DNA from: Anagrus nilaparvatae
Taxonomy: Eukaryota; Arthropoda; Insecta; Hymenoptera; Mymaridae
Direction: 5' to 3'
Assembly (NCBI GenBank): GCA_022575985.1
Contig: JAKSXM010000007.1
Coordinates: forward strand, 50,560,501-50,624,500
Length of the DNA: 64,000 nt
Below the pieces are notes generated by a model, which was given only the letters and a program-made list of their open reading frames with translations, searched no databases and was not told the DNA's origin. The translations under genes and the position numbers were made by a program. Shown here one piece after another: positions 1 through 13,700 of this stretch (within the stretch, counting starts at the first letter, position 1; each line of letters opens with the position of its first letter).

Positions 1-97
1 ACACCCTTTTGAAGGTTGAGCACCCAAAAAACCTATACTAGACCAAATCTGGCGATGACCAGGAATTATACACCCAAACTCGTAAATTGACTGGAAG
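1..97 (-). repeat. Foldback family FB copy, cut by window start
   Basis: The segment contains ACCCAAAAAACCTATACTAG followed by 'accaaatctggcgatgacc', and ends in 'ttgactgg'. The same words end the complete foldback element at 31181-32150, so this is the terminal arm of another copy whose remainder lies outside the window. No coding content. Confidence 0.6.
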
Positions 98-1560
98 AGA
101 ATTACTGATATAAAATTGCGCTTAGCAAGAGGTAAGGTGACACTTATACAAAAAAATGAGACTTACCTGAAGTGTATGTAATTTTTAGTAATTATAATTT
201 TAGCTGATCTACCACAAAAATAGTACTTTTCGTATAATTATAGTAAACGTCTCTTAAAGATTATTTACAGCGTAAATAAATACAAAAACAACTTTGTTTA
301 ATGAAAAATTATTGAAAAACTAAATCAACCAAGCTTTTATATTATCTTAAAAAAAAAAGATGTCAAACAATAGGGTGAAAAACATCGAAGAGACAAAAAA
401 AAAAAATAAAAACAAATAAAAGCCATCGTTCTTGTAGGTTTAGTTCATTTCTAATAATTGAAACGATTGCTATATTCGCGCTATAGAGAGTATTTTCATT
501 TTGGAAAAAGCACTTTTCTATATATACTATTTACCTTTTCATTATTATTATTATTTATATATTGGCATTAAGAGAAATTGTGTGTTTTTTTTTCTTTTAT
601 GGATTTATATACTCAAAAAAATGCATACATGTATGTACCTATTTTATAAAATTGCATGTTTTTTCATATTATATTGACATACGAAATAAAAATAAAATTC
701 GAGATTATTGATGTGAGAAAGTAATTTGCAATTACTAAAAAATTTTAAGTAATTTCATATAAAAAAATGTAAATAAAAAGCTTTTTATTATTTTTTTTAC
801 TAAAAGAGATTATTTTTATTTTAATATTCCATTATTTTAAGAAGATTAATTGTAATTTTACAAAAAATTTTATTTATTTTTTTAAATTTTAATTATGTAT
901 TAAATTTCACGGAATTTAAAAAAAAAAAGCTTTTGAACTGGTGTAATTTTATTATTATTATTTTTCATTTTTTTAATCAAAATGTTTTAATTGATATAAA
1001 TTTTTTTAATCAATTAAAATCTAAAAATAAAAATACTTTTTTTTTTAAATATGCATTAAATAAAATAAAAAAATACTGAGTAATTTACTATGAAATTTCA
1101 AAAATGTATTAAATGCATCAAAAATATTTTATTAAAATAAAAAAAAAGAGTCAGCAATTTTATATTAACTTTTTATATGTATTTTTATTCTAAATATAGC
1201 ATCATTATTATATAGATAAATGAATATAAAACTATTGAAGCAAAATTAAAAAAAAAATCTTTTAATTTGTTTGGTTGGATTTCGTAATTTTAATAAAATT
1301 TTTGAAAATGAAACCTTTAGTTTTTTTCTGGGGTTTTCCTTAGCCATAAAATCTTATGTTTCTATTTTTACTGATTTTGTCCAATCTTATATATTTTGCA
1401 TTAGTAGCCTATTTGGGCTTAAATGGTTTGAAATATTTAAAATTTTCTTTAATAAATAAATATTCAGGGGAAAACTGCTCTAGAAAACAGAAAAAATTTT
1501 CGTCATGAAAAATCACTGATTTAACCAATTTCCAGATACGTGAGACTGAGATTATAAGGG
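98..1560. other. AT-rich intergenic, no gene seen
   Basis: Runs of A, T and ATT/TAA words dominate. Open frames here are short, compositionally trivial and without recognisable motifs. No RNA gene or repeat boundary was found. Confidence 0.6.
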
Positions 1561-1925
1561 GATAACAATTTTGCTTAAACACAGTGTAGTTAATCACCAA
1601 AATTAAAACACATTTTCTTAAGCACACGTTTCATTCAACACAAAAAATTAAACACAAAAAAAATTGTACACAGTGTTTTAAACACATGAAATTAAGTACA
1701 TGAATTCAGAAAAAAGGAAATAATTTAACAAGAAATTTTGTGCCTGAAAATTATTTTGCTGAATTTATGTAATAAATTTCATATGTTCAAAACACTGTGT
1801 ACAATTTTTTTTGTTCTTAATTTTTTGTGTCCAATAAAAAGTGTGCTTAAAAAAATGTGTTATAATTTTGGTATTTAATTTCGTTGTGTGAGTCAAAAAA
1901 TTTTGTGCTTAAAACTAAGGTTATC
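1561..1925. mobile_element. Foldback MITE (365 bp)
   Basis: The two halves are near reverse complements. The left end begins GATAACAATTTTGCTTAAAC and the right end closes with 'gcttaaaactaaggttatc'. Further in, 'ttgtacacagtgttttaaac' on the left answers 'ttcaaaacactgtgtacaa' on the right. Arms are about 130 bp with a loop near 1700-1785. It codes for nothing and fits a non-autonomous terminal-inverted-repeat element. No clear target-site duplication was found. Confidence 0.65.
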
Positions 1926-4439
1926 TTTCCTTGAGTAATTTTTTCTCTAATTATCTTTTATTCAAGAAAATTTTAAATATTTCAAAATTTTTAGGTTCAA
2001 ATGGGTCACCAATACAAAATATATTAGATAGGATAAAACCAATGATAATAGAAACAAAAAATTTTATGGTTAAAGAAAACGCTGGATGAAAAAACTAGTG
2101 GTTTCATTGAATTTCTTATATTTCTGAGGAAAATATATATAAATAGGTCTTGTAAATATTATTCAGAAAATTTTTCTTGAAATCTATGAAACTTTTAAAA
2201 ATTGGTCCCTTGAAAATAGAAACCCTAAAAAATGAAAAAATGGATTTTTAAGAGATTTTTAGACATCGTGGTAAAACTTTTTTCGCGTACCAGACCACTG
2301 TGATAAATTAACAAAATATTTGAATATCGTTGGACAATTTTGAAATATTAATTCAAACGTATTTATTTTAATAAAATATTATTAATATTTAATTTAAATA
2401 CATATACCTTCCTAACAAATATAAGTAATTTTTTAATTTATTTTTAATTATTCTACAAATTTGTACGTTTATATAAATAAATTCGCGTACATTCAAAATA
2501 TTTACTCGATAAAAGCAATAATATACTAACATTTTTACGATAAAAGATATACGTATAATTAAATATATTTAATATTTATATAACAAAACAAATATTTATG
2601 TTAATTTACATTTTCTAGTTATACGTATATAAAATTTTAAATTAAAATAAAAAGATTTTTAAATTCATATTTTATGCATAATCATCATTATAATAGCTTA
2701 ATAAATATGTACGGTCTTTAAATTTATAAAATTCAGTTTATATTTATATATCAATTAATTTGAAAAAAAATAAAAAATTTAGTTATTTTGATGACGATAT
2801 TATTAATATTTGCAGAGTCATAGATAGTTTTTGTTTATTTAAAAAATGAGATTATCAAATTATTTAGTATTATTAACTTTTTACTATGTAACGTCATGTA
2901 AATATATTATGTAAATTAAAGGTGGAAAACCCTGTTGAATTTTGAATAAAATAAAATGAATAAAATAAAATTATAATTTAGCAGGTATTTCAATACTTTA
3001 ATGACATTAAAAGTCATAGTGATTATGTAGCATTTAAATTTAATAACTGTAAGGACTAATTATACTGATCATTTTACGTATAAAATTGCAAAAATTGTCA
3101 TTTATATCAAGATTACCGAGAATCAGATCTAAAGATCGGGTTATCATCTCATGGGCAAAACTTTCGGTTTTTTGTATTTTTATTTAGTACAACAACTATA
3201 CCTGCTGAAATAAAATTATAAAATAAATACTTCTATTTTTATAACTGAATTATCATTTATAGCAAATCATTGCAAAATAAAATAATTATTGCATGAATTA
3301 AAGGCAAAAATTTACGAATTTCCTAATCTTAAAAAGGGACTAAAAAGTTATTCATCTAATTAGCGACAGATCAAAAATCAACATAAAAAATTTTTTTTAT
3401 TTAACCTAAGGGCTAAAAATCCTATAAAATAAGGGAAATAAGGGTGAAAATTTCAATTTATTAGAAATGCTAAATTTTTAGGTTAAGGGTTTTATAGCCT
3501 GTAGATTAAATTTTGTAATTTTTTTTTCTTAATTTTTGGTTTTAACAACCTCAAAAACTCCATAATATAAATTTGGGGTACAAAAATTATTATTAATGGG
3601 TATCTACGAAAAGGCTAAATAATGTACGTACTGACGAGCCTCACACTATTTAGTCATAGGCGAAATATCCAAACAATTGTTATCTCAATTTATCGAATAA
3701 ATTATTCAGATTTAAAAATTAAATGAAGTTTTCAAATAGTTATATAAGTTTATTCTGCGAAATAAGCCTAAAAATGTTTGGATTTTATGTTCAATTGTTA
3801 GTATAATATATTCTCTGAAAGACTCTATCTTAAAATTTACTCTAAAGATGTACAAATATATTTTTTCTTGTATTAAATTCAAAATTTTATACAAATTTAT
3901 AAGCTGCTAGATATCAAGTGGCACGCTTTTTCGACGCTAATCGGTTAAATTTAAGCAGACGAACCACCTACCTTTATGATTTAGGCACTTGAATGATGCG
4001 CTTTGTTGACCTGCTGATTTGTCAAAACTAATTAAAAAATTAAAATTCAAATTAAAATAAATAAAATTTAAAAAATAAATAAAATTATAATAATTAAAAT
4101 TTAAATTAAAAATTAAAATTTAAATTTAATTAAACTAATTAAAATTTATGTTAGGTCTAAATTTTTTTGAAATGCCTAATTGATATAAACGTTAACTATA
4201 GGGCAAAAATTTTTTTTTTAAATTTCAATCGAGTAAACTGTTGCATTTAATAATACCTTTCTACTGTAAAAAGAAATTAAATATAAAAAAAATTATTAAA
4301 AAATTATTAATTAGAAAATAATTCTATTTGTTTAGAATTGGTTTAGCATAGAAATTAATCTGATTAAAGAATAGTTATGAATAAAAGCTAAAATAAGTAT
4401 ATATTAAAATACATATTGATTGTTTGAAGTTAAAAATCT
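1926..4439. other. AT-rich intergenic, no gene seen
   Basis: Mostly low-complexity A/T sequence. 3340-3560 contains partly repeated phrases ('aacctaagggctaaaaatcc' and a diverged relative near 3480), probably an old repeat. 4030-4140 is a simple AATTAAAATTT-type stretch. No open frame with protein-like composition. Confidence 0.55.
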
Positions 4440-5130
4440 CAGAAATTGTCCCGTTAAATTGCGGTGGTAATAAGGGGGGTTTTTATTTACTGGCCGTTAC
4501 CAGATTTGGTCTACCATAGGTTTTTGTTGGTCAATAAACACGAAATTTGGGGCTTTTTATACGAGAAATTGAAAGTACTCCCTTAAATTTGCAAAAAATA
4601 CCCTCCTGAAAAGGGGCCTTTTTGATGTATTCGAACTCAGAATGTCCATATTTGATGTTTGCAGGTTTTTTGGGTCGCTGGTTGCGAATTTTAAAGTCTT
4701 GAATACAAAAAATTTGCGGTTCACTCTTAAATTTGAAAAAATTGTCTATAAAATGGACACTCTAGCGAGAACACGTAAAAAATACGTCTTTTAGGGGAAG
4801 CTTTTGCAAGTTAAAGGGTGAAGTGCCTATTTTTAACACACAGAACCCCAAAATTCGTGATCAGCGACTTCAATTGATCAAATCATCACCTTCTAAATTC
4901 AAATACATAAAAAATAGCTCTTTTAGGGGTAACTTTTTCAAAATAAAATTTATGGTCCCAATTTCTCATAAAAAAAATCCCAAAATTCGTGATAAGTGAC
5001 TAATGTATGAACAAAATTTACTCTGTATGAACTAAATTTGGTGACGATCAGTAATCCAACAGCCCAAACTTCGATTAGGCTGGAGTAAAAATACTTTAAA
5101 CTCAAACCTCCAAATAGCCTTGAACATTTC
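4440..5130. repeat. Foldback family FB, diverged copy
   Basis: This stretch is richer in G and C than its flanks. It carries the family phrases 'gatttggtctaccatagg', 'tttttgggtcgctgg', 'cccttaaatttgcaaaaa' and 'gggtgaagtgcc', in both orientations around a centre near 4790. It is an older copy of the 31181-32150 element. The open frame across 4950-5132 is a by-product of the repeat. Confidence 0.6.
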
Positions 5131-6315
5131 AAACAGATCTAACCATATATTAAATTGCATAAGCTAATTTATAAATAATTTCTGCTTCTAAAAAATTCAT
5201 TTACCTATCATATTTGAATATTTTATTAAATCTCAATCATAAAATAAAATAATTTAATAAACTCAAAAAAAAAAGTAAAAAATTCCAAAAAATTAATCAA
5301 TTTTTAATTGAAATTCTTTTCCAAAGAACCAATGAATAGTATATAATTCAATCATTTATTGTCATCATGATAATAAAAAAAAATAACAATAATGACAAAC
5401 AAAAAAAACAATTTCTCTATATTTTCTCATTTTTCCTGTCATTCCGAATTTATTAAAAAAAAAAAATTGATGAAAAAATATTTATAATCATTGAAAAAAA
5501 AATTGAGTACATGTATATTACATATTTCAATGTACGTACTACATTACAATTTGAAAATGCAAAGTATAAAATATATATTCTACAATCAATATCCCGTAGA
5601 AAATAACATTATCGGTAGTTGTTATAGCGTTGCAATTAACTGAAACAAAATTGCACCACAATATAACGAATATATAGAAAATAGTCATTCTCGTCATTAA
5701 AAGTACAAATTTCCCCATGTTTTATACGATTCAGGTATGCGTACATGTATATATAGTTAACATATTAATTTCAATGCATAAAACATGCATGAACAGTTGT
5801 ATTGGAAATTTATATTATGGTCCACCCTCTCGTGTTGAATATTCTCTTTTAAATTACTATTTTTTATGCATATCGAATTCCTCTAGGAGTTTTTTAGTTA
5901 TTAGCTTTCTTATTTGTCAACAAAAGTATTCATTTTTTGTGAGTTATTTCAATAGGTTGCGTAAATTATAGGCTTCTTATTACATTGCATTTAACTTTAC
6001 AAGATCTGAGCACTAAGTTATGACCTTTTAATAACCCTAAGAAAAGACTCTTACTTTAGAAAGTCAAAAATAATAAGTCATTAAAATTTTTTTAACCCTA
6101 CTGTTATTTACCCTTTAAGAAAATCATATTTTTAAATCCAAGAAAGAGAAAAAATTAACTATTATTTAGTTTCTCATTAGAAAATTAGCCTCTTGGGCTT
6201 TTCGTTTTTCTTAAGTATCTTAAATACTATTTATAAATTAATTAATGATATCGATCTTTTACGAACAAAGAAAAAATTTTTCATTTTATTATTTTACTTT
6301 TTTAGTTGGTATACA
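5131..6315. other. AT-rich intergenic, no gene seen
   Basis: A/T-rich with long A runs at 5265-5500 and a TATA/ACATGTAT-rich block around 5500-5770. An 84-codon open frame at 5717-5971 has no motif or sensible composition, so it is not annotated as a gene. Confidence 0.55.
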
Positions 6316-6719
6316 CACTGTAAAAAGTAACTTTCTTAGATTTACAAAAAAAATAGAATTTTTTCGAAAAATTAGTGAATTTTCAAAAAATTTTGTAAAT
6401 ATTCGATAAAAATCGTAAATTTACTAAATTTAGTATATTATCGAAAAATTCGAGAATTCTCGATTTTTTTTGTGATTTTACGGAAAAAAATGTAAATTCA
6501 TAACTATTTTTTGTAAATTTTTGAAAAAAAATTGTAAATTATCAATTTTTCTTGCGAATTCACAAAAAAAATCGAGAATACTCGAATTTTTTATTTGTAT
6601 ACTAAATTTAGTAAATATACAATTTTTTTCGAATATTTACAAATTTTTTTGAAAATTTACTAATTTTTCGAAAATGTACTAATTTTTTTGTTAATATAAG
6701 AAAGTTACTTTTTACACTG
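6316..6719. mobile_element. Palindromic MITE, family M1, copy 1
   Basis: It starts CACTGTAAAAAGTAACTTTC and ends with the near reverse complement 'gaaagttactttttacactg'. The whole 404 bp folds back on itself. It is built from alternating short blocks resembling AAATTTACGAAAAATT. Four further copies occur in the window. It has no coding capacity; a transposase from a related autonomous element would have mobilised it. Confidence 0.8.
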
Positions 6720-9700
6720 CATTTAAATACTCGTAAAGTAAATTTTAGCAATTCTATTCATAGAAATTTATTGAAAATTATTTTTATTAATTTTCAAATA
6801 ATTTTTTGCAACTGAAAATTTTCAATTATATAATTATATGTAAAATTTTATATTTATTCCTTTTTAGGGTTTAATATATGAATATAAGCTAAATTAAACT
6901 TGATAGAGTTTTCTGTTCTTCTCCCTTTATTTTTTTGCTTTTATGAGATATTTTCCCTTCTAGTTTTATTCTTATAGGTATATATGTATTCGTACAAGTC
7001 CACTGTTCATGCATCAGATGGCAGTATCGTACAGTATCTTAATTTTACTTTTTATTTATCGTATGTACAGAAAATTTATGTTTAATAAAATAAAAAAAAT
7101 TATGAACATAATTAATTTTCTTTTAAGTTGATAATTTAAAATTTTTTAATTATGTTGTAGAAAATCTTTTTGAATTTCTTTTTAGATTAGATTATTTAAT
7201 AAGTTAATTAATCTTGTTAAGATGTATGTTACATTGCAAACGAATAAATAAACCAATTCGTGAAATTTTCAACTTTATGAGCAGTTCGCGAAATGGGCAA
7301 CGGGCTTGACCGATTCGTGAATTGATCAAATAACTTGAATATTTCTTAAATTGGTAAGAAATAATCGGATAGCCAGGGAAATTTTGTGTCCGGACCTAAA
7401 AGGAAAAAATTTTTCATGCTAATGTAAGTTTTTTACAGCAATAATAAAAAAAATTATGACTCATTTTTCTTACTTTTTTTACAAAAGTCCAAAACACGAA
7501 AATGGCTGCCAAAAATCGAGATTTTGCTCTGGGAAGCTAAAAATTGGGCTGGTGACTTATTTTTGGTAGTACTTTCAGAAAATAACCTTTTGGAGCAGTT
7601 TCGAATACCCGACCATACAAATCGCACTCACTTCATTTAAATCTACCCACATCATTTTTCACAAAAAAATATTTTTTGTATCCCTCTAAAGCAATTACTG
7701 TACACATAATACAATTCTCTAAAAAACAGTTATTAAAACTCGTTATAATAAAATGAAAACTTTAGTTGCGGAATTAACCAATTTATTGGTTAAGAATAAA
7801 AAAAAATCTTATTAAAATTATTCTTTTTTACACTATTTTCTTAGTATTTAAACATTTTATTGGTTGAAAATAATTCTTAGAATTCAAATAAATGATTAAA
7901 ATTAGAGCTGATCGATTAGAGAAAAATAAATTAATATTTTCTATAAAAAAATCCATTTATGTAGTCTGGGTTTTTGTGTCTAAAATAATCAAATTTATAA
8001 TTGATTTTACATTCTTTTTTTGTTTTTTCTGCAAAATGAGTAAAAAAATAACTTTTTTTGTTTTTTGAAATATTAAGGTACTGTGGTGATGGATAAACAA
8101 CTAGGTAATTTCTTTTAAACTTTTCTTTGTTTTTTATATATAACATTTTCAAACATTTAAATAAATTTAAGATAAAATCCGTTCGCCACAATTAAACTTT
8201 TGATTGCGGAAACCAGTATTTCTATTTGCTGGAATCAGATTCTTTTTTAAGTGTAGCCAATTGTGTTTTTAGCCATAAAATTACAACAACAAAATTGAAA
8301 CAACATTATAAACTTGAAAGTGTACTGAAACCAATTATATGTTCTGCCTTAGCTCAGGCTTAACTGATAACTTTAAATAATTAATATCAACTCAGTAAAA
8401 AAGTAAATAAATTACGTATTGGTCTCTATAAAAAATATTTGTTTTCTAAAATAAAATTTCATGCAAAAAATATATTTTATTTGTTCAAAACTTAATTTAA
8501 TGACTAATTTAAATTTCAAATCATAAGTCATTAAAATAGTCTCCATTAATTACATGAGGATTTTCTCTAATGTATTTGAAAATTTTAATGCGCTTAAAGT
8601 GTGTATATGCTAATTTAAAGAGAGCAGAACATTAGTTAATTACCAAGGACACAACCAATGATTGGTGATCGCGAGCAAGCTAGCATTTCACGAAGCGCGT
8701 AGTTTAAGCCCAAAGTTATTGCCTGGATCATCGTTAAAACTCGAGATGTATCAGTCAGCTTTTTACTGTACATGTAGATATATTTACAAACAAATATACT
8801 CACACAGAAGCATTTAAATTTAATATATATCGTATTCTATCTCTTTTCATCTTTGTAAATTACAACTAACCACATTTGACGATTTTCTCTCATCTCTATA
8901 CATATAGTACTGTATAAGTTTTGTAACAAAATCCGTATTTACTTTTCGTCCGCGAGAATTTAATCCAGTTTACTGCTGGATTTTCGCGCATGAATCACAC
9001 GGATGCAAGGTTTAATGTCATTTAGAGAGAACTATAGGATTATTTATCTACAGTATATAGGCTACTTTTGTGAGTGCTTTCAAATATATTTAGTATCTAT
9101 GTATGCAACTATATTTACATTTAAATAAATATATAGAGTATTAGTATATAAAAAAAAAACGTATCAAAAACAGCTGACATTTTGAGATAATAGATATAAA
9201 TATAAATGTTAAATGAGTTTTTCCATAATAATTTTAATATTTTCTATATAAATTATTATTACTTTTTTTTTTTTCGTTTTTCATGAGTAAAATCTGGTAC
9301 TTGCCAGAAGCGTACACATATAAAAATATGCATTATTTTTATGAATATAGTTGGTATTAAAAATAAAAAAATTTATAAAGCGGAAAATATGGGGTAGTTG
9401 GTGTTACGACATGTGATAGATAACAGAAAATCTGTATGACATATATTATACTAAAATGATTGAGTTAATGCAATAAATATAAAAGTATTTGTAGGTATAT
9501 TTTTTTTAGTAAATGAGAGTTGAATTTATCGAAAATATGAAATAATGACGATGATTTTTATTGTTAATAAAAAAACAATTCATTGTTATTATAGAAGAAT
9601 AATTTGTAAATAAAAAAATTAAAATTTAATTAAAAAAGTTATAATTAAATTTTATTTTATTTATCAATATTTAAAAAAATTTTTAAATTAATTATAATTA

Positions 9701-10703
9701 CACTTTCTAAAATATGAATTTATTGTTTTAAAGTAGAAATTTTTAAATTTACTTTAGTACAGTTCATGGCCCTTAAAGATTGGCAATTTGAGCAGTTGCT
9801 TTAGACAAAAGAAAAAAAAATTTTCATTTTAAGTCGTTTTTACAGGGAAATAACTCAATTATATGTCAGCCATAAAATTTTGATACTTAGCTATTTTTAC
9901 CAAAGTCTTAGGTAGCTGTCTTGGATTTAAAAAATACCGACTGTACTGTATTTTGTATGTGAAAATATGGTTACTGTACAATTTTCAAGGATCTAGGTGG
10001 CCTGGTTGCGATTTTGGCAGCTGTTTTTATAATTTTGATGACATTCACATTCTCAGCCAGCCGCATCTTTTTAATTTTCTGAACGCCCTAAATAAGTCTA
10101 AAAATATTTTCTATATAAATTTCTCGCCCAATCAAAAATTAACCACATTTTTTCGAAAAACTTTTAAATCGGAAAAACTAAAAGAAAATTTCAAATACAA
10201 ATTTCTCAAAAATTTTTTTTTTGTAATTAAATATCCTTTTCTATTAATTTTATGGTGAAAAACTCCTTTTTTGTCATATTTTCCTCTTAAGTACTTAAAA
10301 ACCAAATTTAAATTTACTGAATTTTTCAATTTTTTCTAACAAACATTGAAAATTCTTACTTGGTTTTCCTCGTAAAATCTCACCTTAGAAACCCTTCTGA
10401 AAAAAATTTAGGAATTTACTGTGAAGCTGCAAAAAAAAGAAAAACAAAGTAACCTGCTAAAACAAACAAATACATAGGATAAAAAAATAGCAAAATTGAA
10501 TTATTTTTTATTGTATCTTAAATTTTATCGAAATAAAATTTTTTGAGTTTGTAATTTTCTTAAATAATTATTTAAATAAGTACTTAATGTCATATATTTC
10601 CAAGAATAGATATTGTAAGAAATTAAAAAAGGAAAGAATACATGAAAAAAAAATTCTTTGTCTCAATTAATAAACTAATCACCCAAAGCATACCCGATAA
10701 ATG
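6720..10703. other. Intergenic; balanced island at 8640-9020
   Basis: No gene is recognised. 7250-7660 has loosely repeated phrases ('ccaattcgtgaaattttcaa' and 'accgattcgtgaattgatca') suggesting an old repeat. 8640-9020 is less AT-biased and holds two GGATTA-type homeodomain words in inverted orientation ('taatccagtttactgctgga'), so it is a candidate regulatory or conserved non-coding element. The 101-codon frame at 9953-10258 has no recognisable motif. Confidence 0.45.
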
Positions 10704-10955
10704 GTAAGCTATGCCTGGTCAAGACGAAGTCAGGGGAAACCATGATGGAGGTCCGACGTGCAAATCGATCGTCGAAACTGATATATAGGTATTTATATAA
10801 ATATACAGAGGCAAAAGACTAATAGAATTTTCTTCTTCCCTCTGATGTTTTCCCCATGATAGCTGGTGAACGCCACGTGGGCCATTTTCGGTAAACATAA
10901 CTGGTGCTGTGGAATGCACCAAACGCTGAGTTGAGACGCCTAAGTCAACGCTTGT
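10704..10955 (+). pseudogene. 28S rRNA fragment (pseudogene)
   Basis: Several blocks match, in order, the conserved domain II region of animal large-subunit rRNA as I remember it: 'gacgaagtcaggggaaac', 'gatggaggtcc', GACGTGCAAATCGATCGTCG, 'ggcaaaagactaat', 'gatagctggtg', 'aactggtgctgtgg' and 'accaaacgctgagttgagac'. Between them it has lost segments and gained AT-rich sequence, including 'atatataggtatttatataa' where the intact rRNA has a short loop. Only about 250 bases remain, isolated from other rRNA, so this is a dead dispersed copy and not a functional rDNA unit. Minus-strand open frames across it are accidental. Confidence 0.8.
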
Positions 10956-12685
10956 GGAATTTTTATGCTATTTATTTGTTAGATTTTAGTATTTAGTGCA
11001 GCCTGAAAAAATTTATGTAGTTAAAATCCTAATTTAATCAGTGTCGTCGTTTTATGAGATAAGAGATTTGGCCTTATTTTACAACTAAAACCCGACTAAA
11101 AAAATAAATCAGATAAAAGATCAAATATTGAAGATGCACATAGCTAACTTATACGACTTAATCAGAATGAGATACAATAAGGAAAAGAGTAACATCTGCA
11201 AGCTTTTTCTCATTCTCTTTATACTATACAAATATTCTTCTGCAATATAATTTAATGTTATCCCCTCTTATATATATATTCACTATTTTATACAAGAAAT
11301 CTAAATCACGAAAGTAAATCTTTTTTAAAAATAAGGGGGGTAATATACTATAAACGAAAATTTCTCAGGTTTCCTCTATGCTTTTTCTCTTCTTTTTGTT
11401 TAATACAACAGGAAATGAAGGATTCAAACATTTTAAAAACAATATAAACTTAGGTATATATAACTTATATATATTTAAGTTTCATTTCGTATTTTATATC
11501 CGTTTATATGTACATAAAACTCTATATATATACGTGATATTATTACTTAAAACTTTATTCGATAAATTCAAAGAATATTTAGTCTAAGCTAGCTGGAAAA
11601 AAAGGAAAAAAAATTTAAGCTATTTAAAACTTATCAACAGTATAGGGTATATATATATATATATATATTAAAGAAAGAGGTTTTCAGGTTTATGGCCAAA
11701 CATAAAATTTAAACTGATTAACTATAGTAGCCGGTAGCCACTGTGTGTATCTCGCTCTTATAATATAATATAGAGATTGTCTTTATTCAATGAAATAAAA
11801 TTATTTTATGTAGTTATATATCTTTGGCAAAGAACTATTTTGGGACTCGAAGTCTCGTTAAGAATTGCTTCGCTTGGTTTATAGGCCATCGTCGCCTGAA
11901 TTAACATTGCCCAATTAAATTGATAGATGTATGTACTGCCATAAAATTTTCCATGGCTAATGGTAAAATTCTCTCAGTAAATCACTAAATATACATATAT
12001 TATACCAATTTTAAGTTTAAATCTCGGAAATTCATGCAATATAAATTTTTAATTTCAACAGTTTTTTTTCTCATGAAAAAAATTGAGATAATACGAATTT
12101 ACGTATTTTTATGGCAATAAAGTAATAATAATCGACTACGAAATGACTAACGACGCGACGGGTACTGTATAGTAGCTTTTTTTTTTGTTTTGTTTTAATG
12201 TAGGGTTGAAATTAACATTTATTCTATGCAATGAACTGCGTTAAAAATGATTTATGATAATTTTATATAAGAAGTACTTAAGAATAATTTAATGTTAAAT
12301 TATAAGAAGAAATAAGTTTCTCTAAGAAAAAAAACAGATTATTTTATTATTTTTATTACCTTTTTTAATTTCTTAAGACTCTACTTCTAAAAAATATTAA
12401 CTTCGTACAAGTATCTCTAATTAATTCTTTATCGATAGGAGAGGCTTTATTCTTATTTATTTTTTATGAAATTAAAGAAGAAAACTACTACTTTTTAACT
12501 TTGCAAAAACCTATTTCTTCTCTTTGTATTAAATATTGCCTTATAAATATTTAATATTTCATTAAAAAAATTACTAAAATTGACCAGCTGACTCTAAAAA
12601 CAAGTGGTAATTTAAAATTTGCATGTATAAAAAACAGTTTTTTCCTTTTCACTTTACTTAAAAAATATTTTTTAGACTTTACATA
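10956..12685. other. AT-rich intergenic with TA microsatellite
   Basis: It contains a (TA)n run at about 11648-11669 and an 'atatatat' block near 11270. No gene, RNA gene or clear element boundary was recognised. A 69-codon frame at 11378-11587 is low-complexity and unsupported. Confidence 0.5.
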
Positions 12686-13094
12686 CACTGTAAAAAGTAA
12701 CTTCCTTATATTAACAAAAAAATTAGAAAATTTTCGAAAAATTAGTAAATTTTCAAAAAAATTTGTAAATATTCCAAAAAAATCGTAAGCATATTATCTA
12801 AAAATTGGAGAATTCTCGATTCTCGTGAATTCATAAGAAAAATTGATAATTTACAATTTTTTTTCGAAAATTTACAAAAAATAGTCGTAAATTTACGAAA
12901 AATAATTGTGAATTTGCAACTTTTTTCGTAAATGCACAAAAAAAAATCGAGAATTTTCGAATTTTTCGATAGTATATTAAATTTAGTAAATTTACGATTT
13001 CTTTCAAATATTTACAAATTTTTTTGAAAATTTACTAATTTTTCGAAAATTTTCTAATTTTTTTGTTAATATAAGGAAGTTACTTTTTACAGTG
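12686..13094. mobile_element. Palindromic MITE, family M1, copy 2
   Basis: The ends are CACTGTAAAAAGTAACTTCC and 'ggaagttactttttacagtg', perfect reverse complements, and TA lies on both sides ('acataCACTG' and 'CAGTGTAaat'). A TA target duplication is the hallmark of Tc1/mariner-type transposition. The interior is palindromic as in copy 1. Confidence 0.85.
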
Positions 13095-13629
13095 TAAATT
13101 TAAAATCCAAAACAACATTTAGCTCAACATCAGACTCTTTAATGTTAAAATTAAAAATTTTTTAATAGGTTTTATCTTTTAAATGTAAGTTTTTGAATAA
13201 TCGTAAAAAAATTTTTTGTTCAACTTCAATGTATTTTTCAGATTTTGAAAAGGAAATCTAGCTTTTCGAAACGTCGATAAAATGAAAATAAGAAAATAAA
13301 AACATAGTTTTCTAAATTAAAAATTTTTGTTAATTTAATTTAATACATTTACTATAAGGATAAGAAAAATTGAGTTATTCTGACTATAGAGTAAAGAAAA
13401 TCTTAAAAACAAATATAAATAGATAGTATATGGCCTGCATGTCGCAAATATGTAAGATATGAATAGAAGCATAGAAGGGCAGAAAGGGTTCTTGCTATGG
13501 TGTATAATTCTCACCAACCATTGGTTTTGTTTATTAAACCTTCTGAAACATGATGCTGATTGTCTTAAAAAACTATTTTCTCGTCAATGGCCAGAAAGTA
13601 CTTAGACTGAAGATATAAAAATCTTATAT
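13095..13629. other. AT-rich intergenic, no gene seen
   Basis: Low-complexity A/T sequence with short unsupported open frames. No motif recognised. Confidence 0.5.
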
Positions 13630-13700
13630 GACCCTTGCCCATAAAAAAGAGTGACCCAAGTCGCAGTTTACCATTCTCGACTTTGCCACAAAAACAATTA
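13630..13700 (+). repeat. Dispersed repeat 'CCCAAGTCGCAGTTTACC', copy 1
   Basis: The phrase 'acccttgcccataaaaaaga' then 'gacccaagtcgcagtttacc' recurs in diverged form at 39957-40020 and, in reverse complement, at 22805-22860. Three copies with shared flanks indicate a small dispersed repeat family of unknown type. Confidence 0.5.

Noticed and set aside
1561..1925. Copy of MITE family M1
   Set aside because: It also has CACAGTGT-type words, but the ends (GATAAC...GTTATC) and interior differ from the CACTGTAAAAAG family.
8640..9020. tRNA or snRNA gene in the balanced island
   Set aside because: No A/B boxes at tRNA spacing and no cloverleaf could be drawn.
9953..10258. 101-codon open frame
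   Set aside because: Composition follows the local A/T bias, no domain or splice context, and overlapping frames on the other strand look equally (un)likely.
10719..10922. 67-codon minus-strand frame
   Set aside because: It is the antisense of the 28S rRNA fragment.
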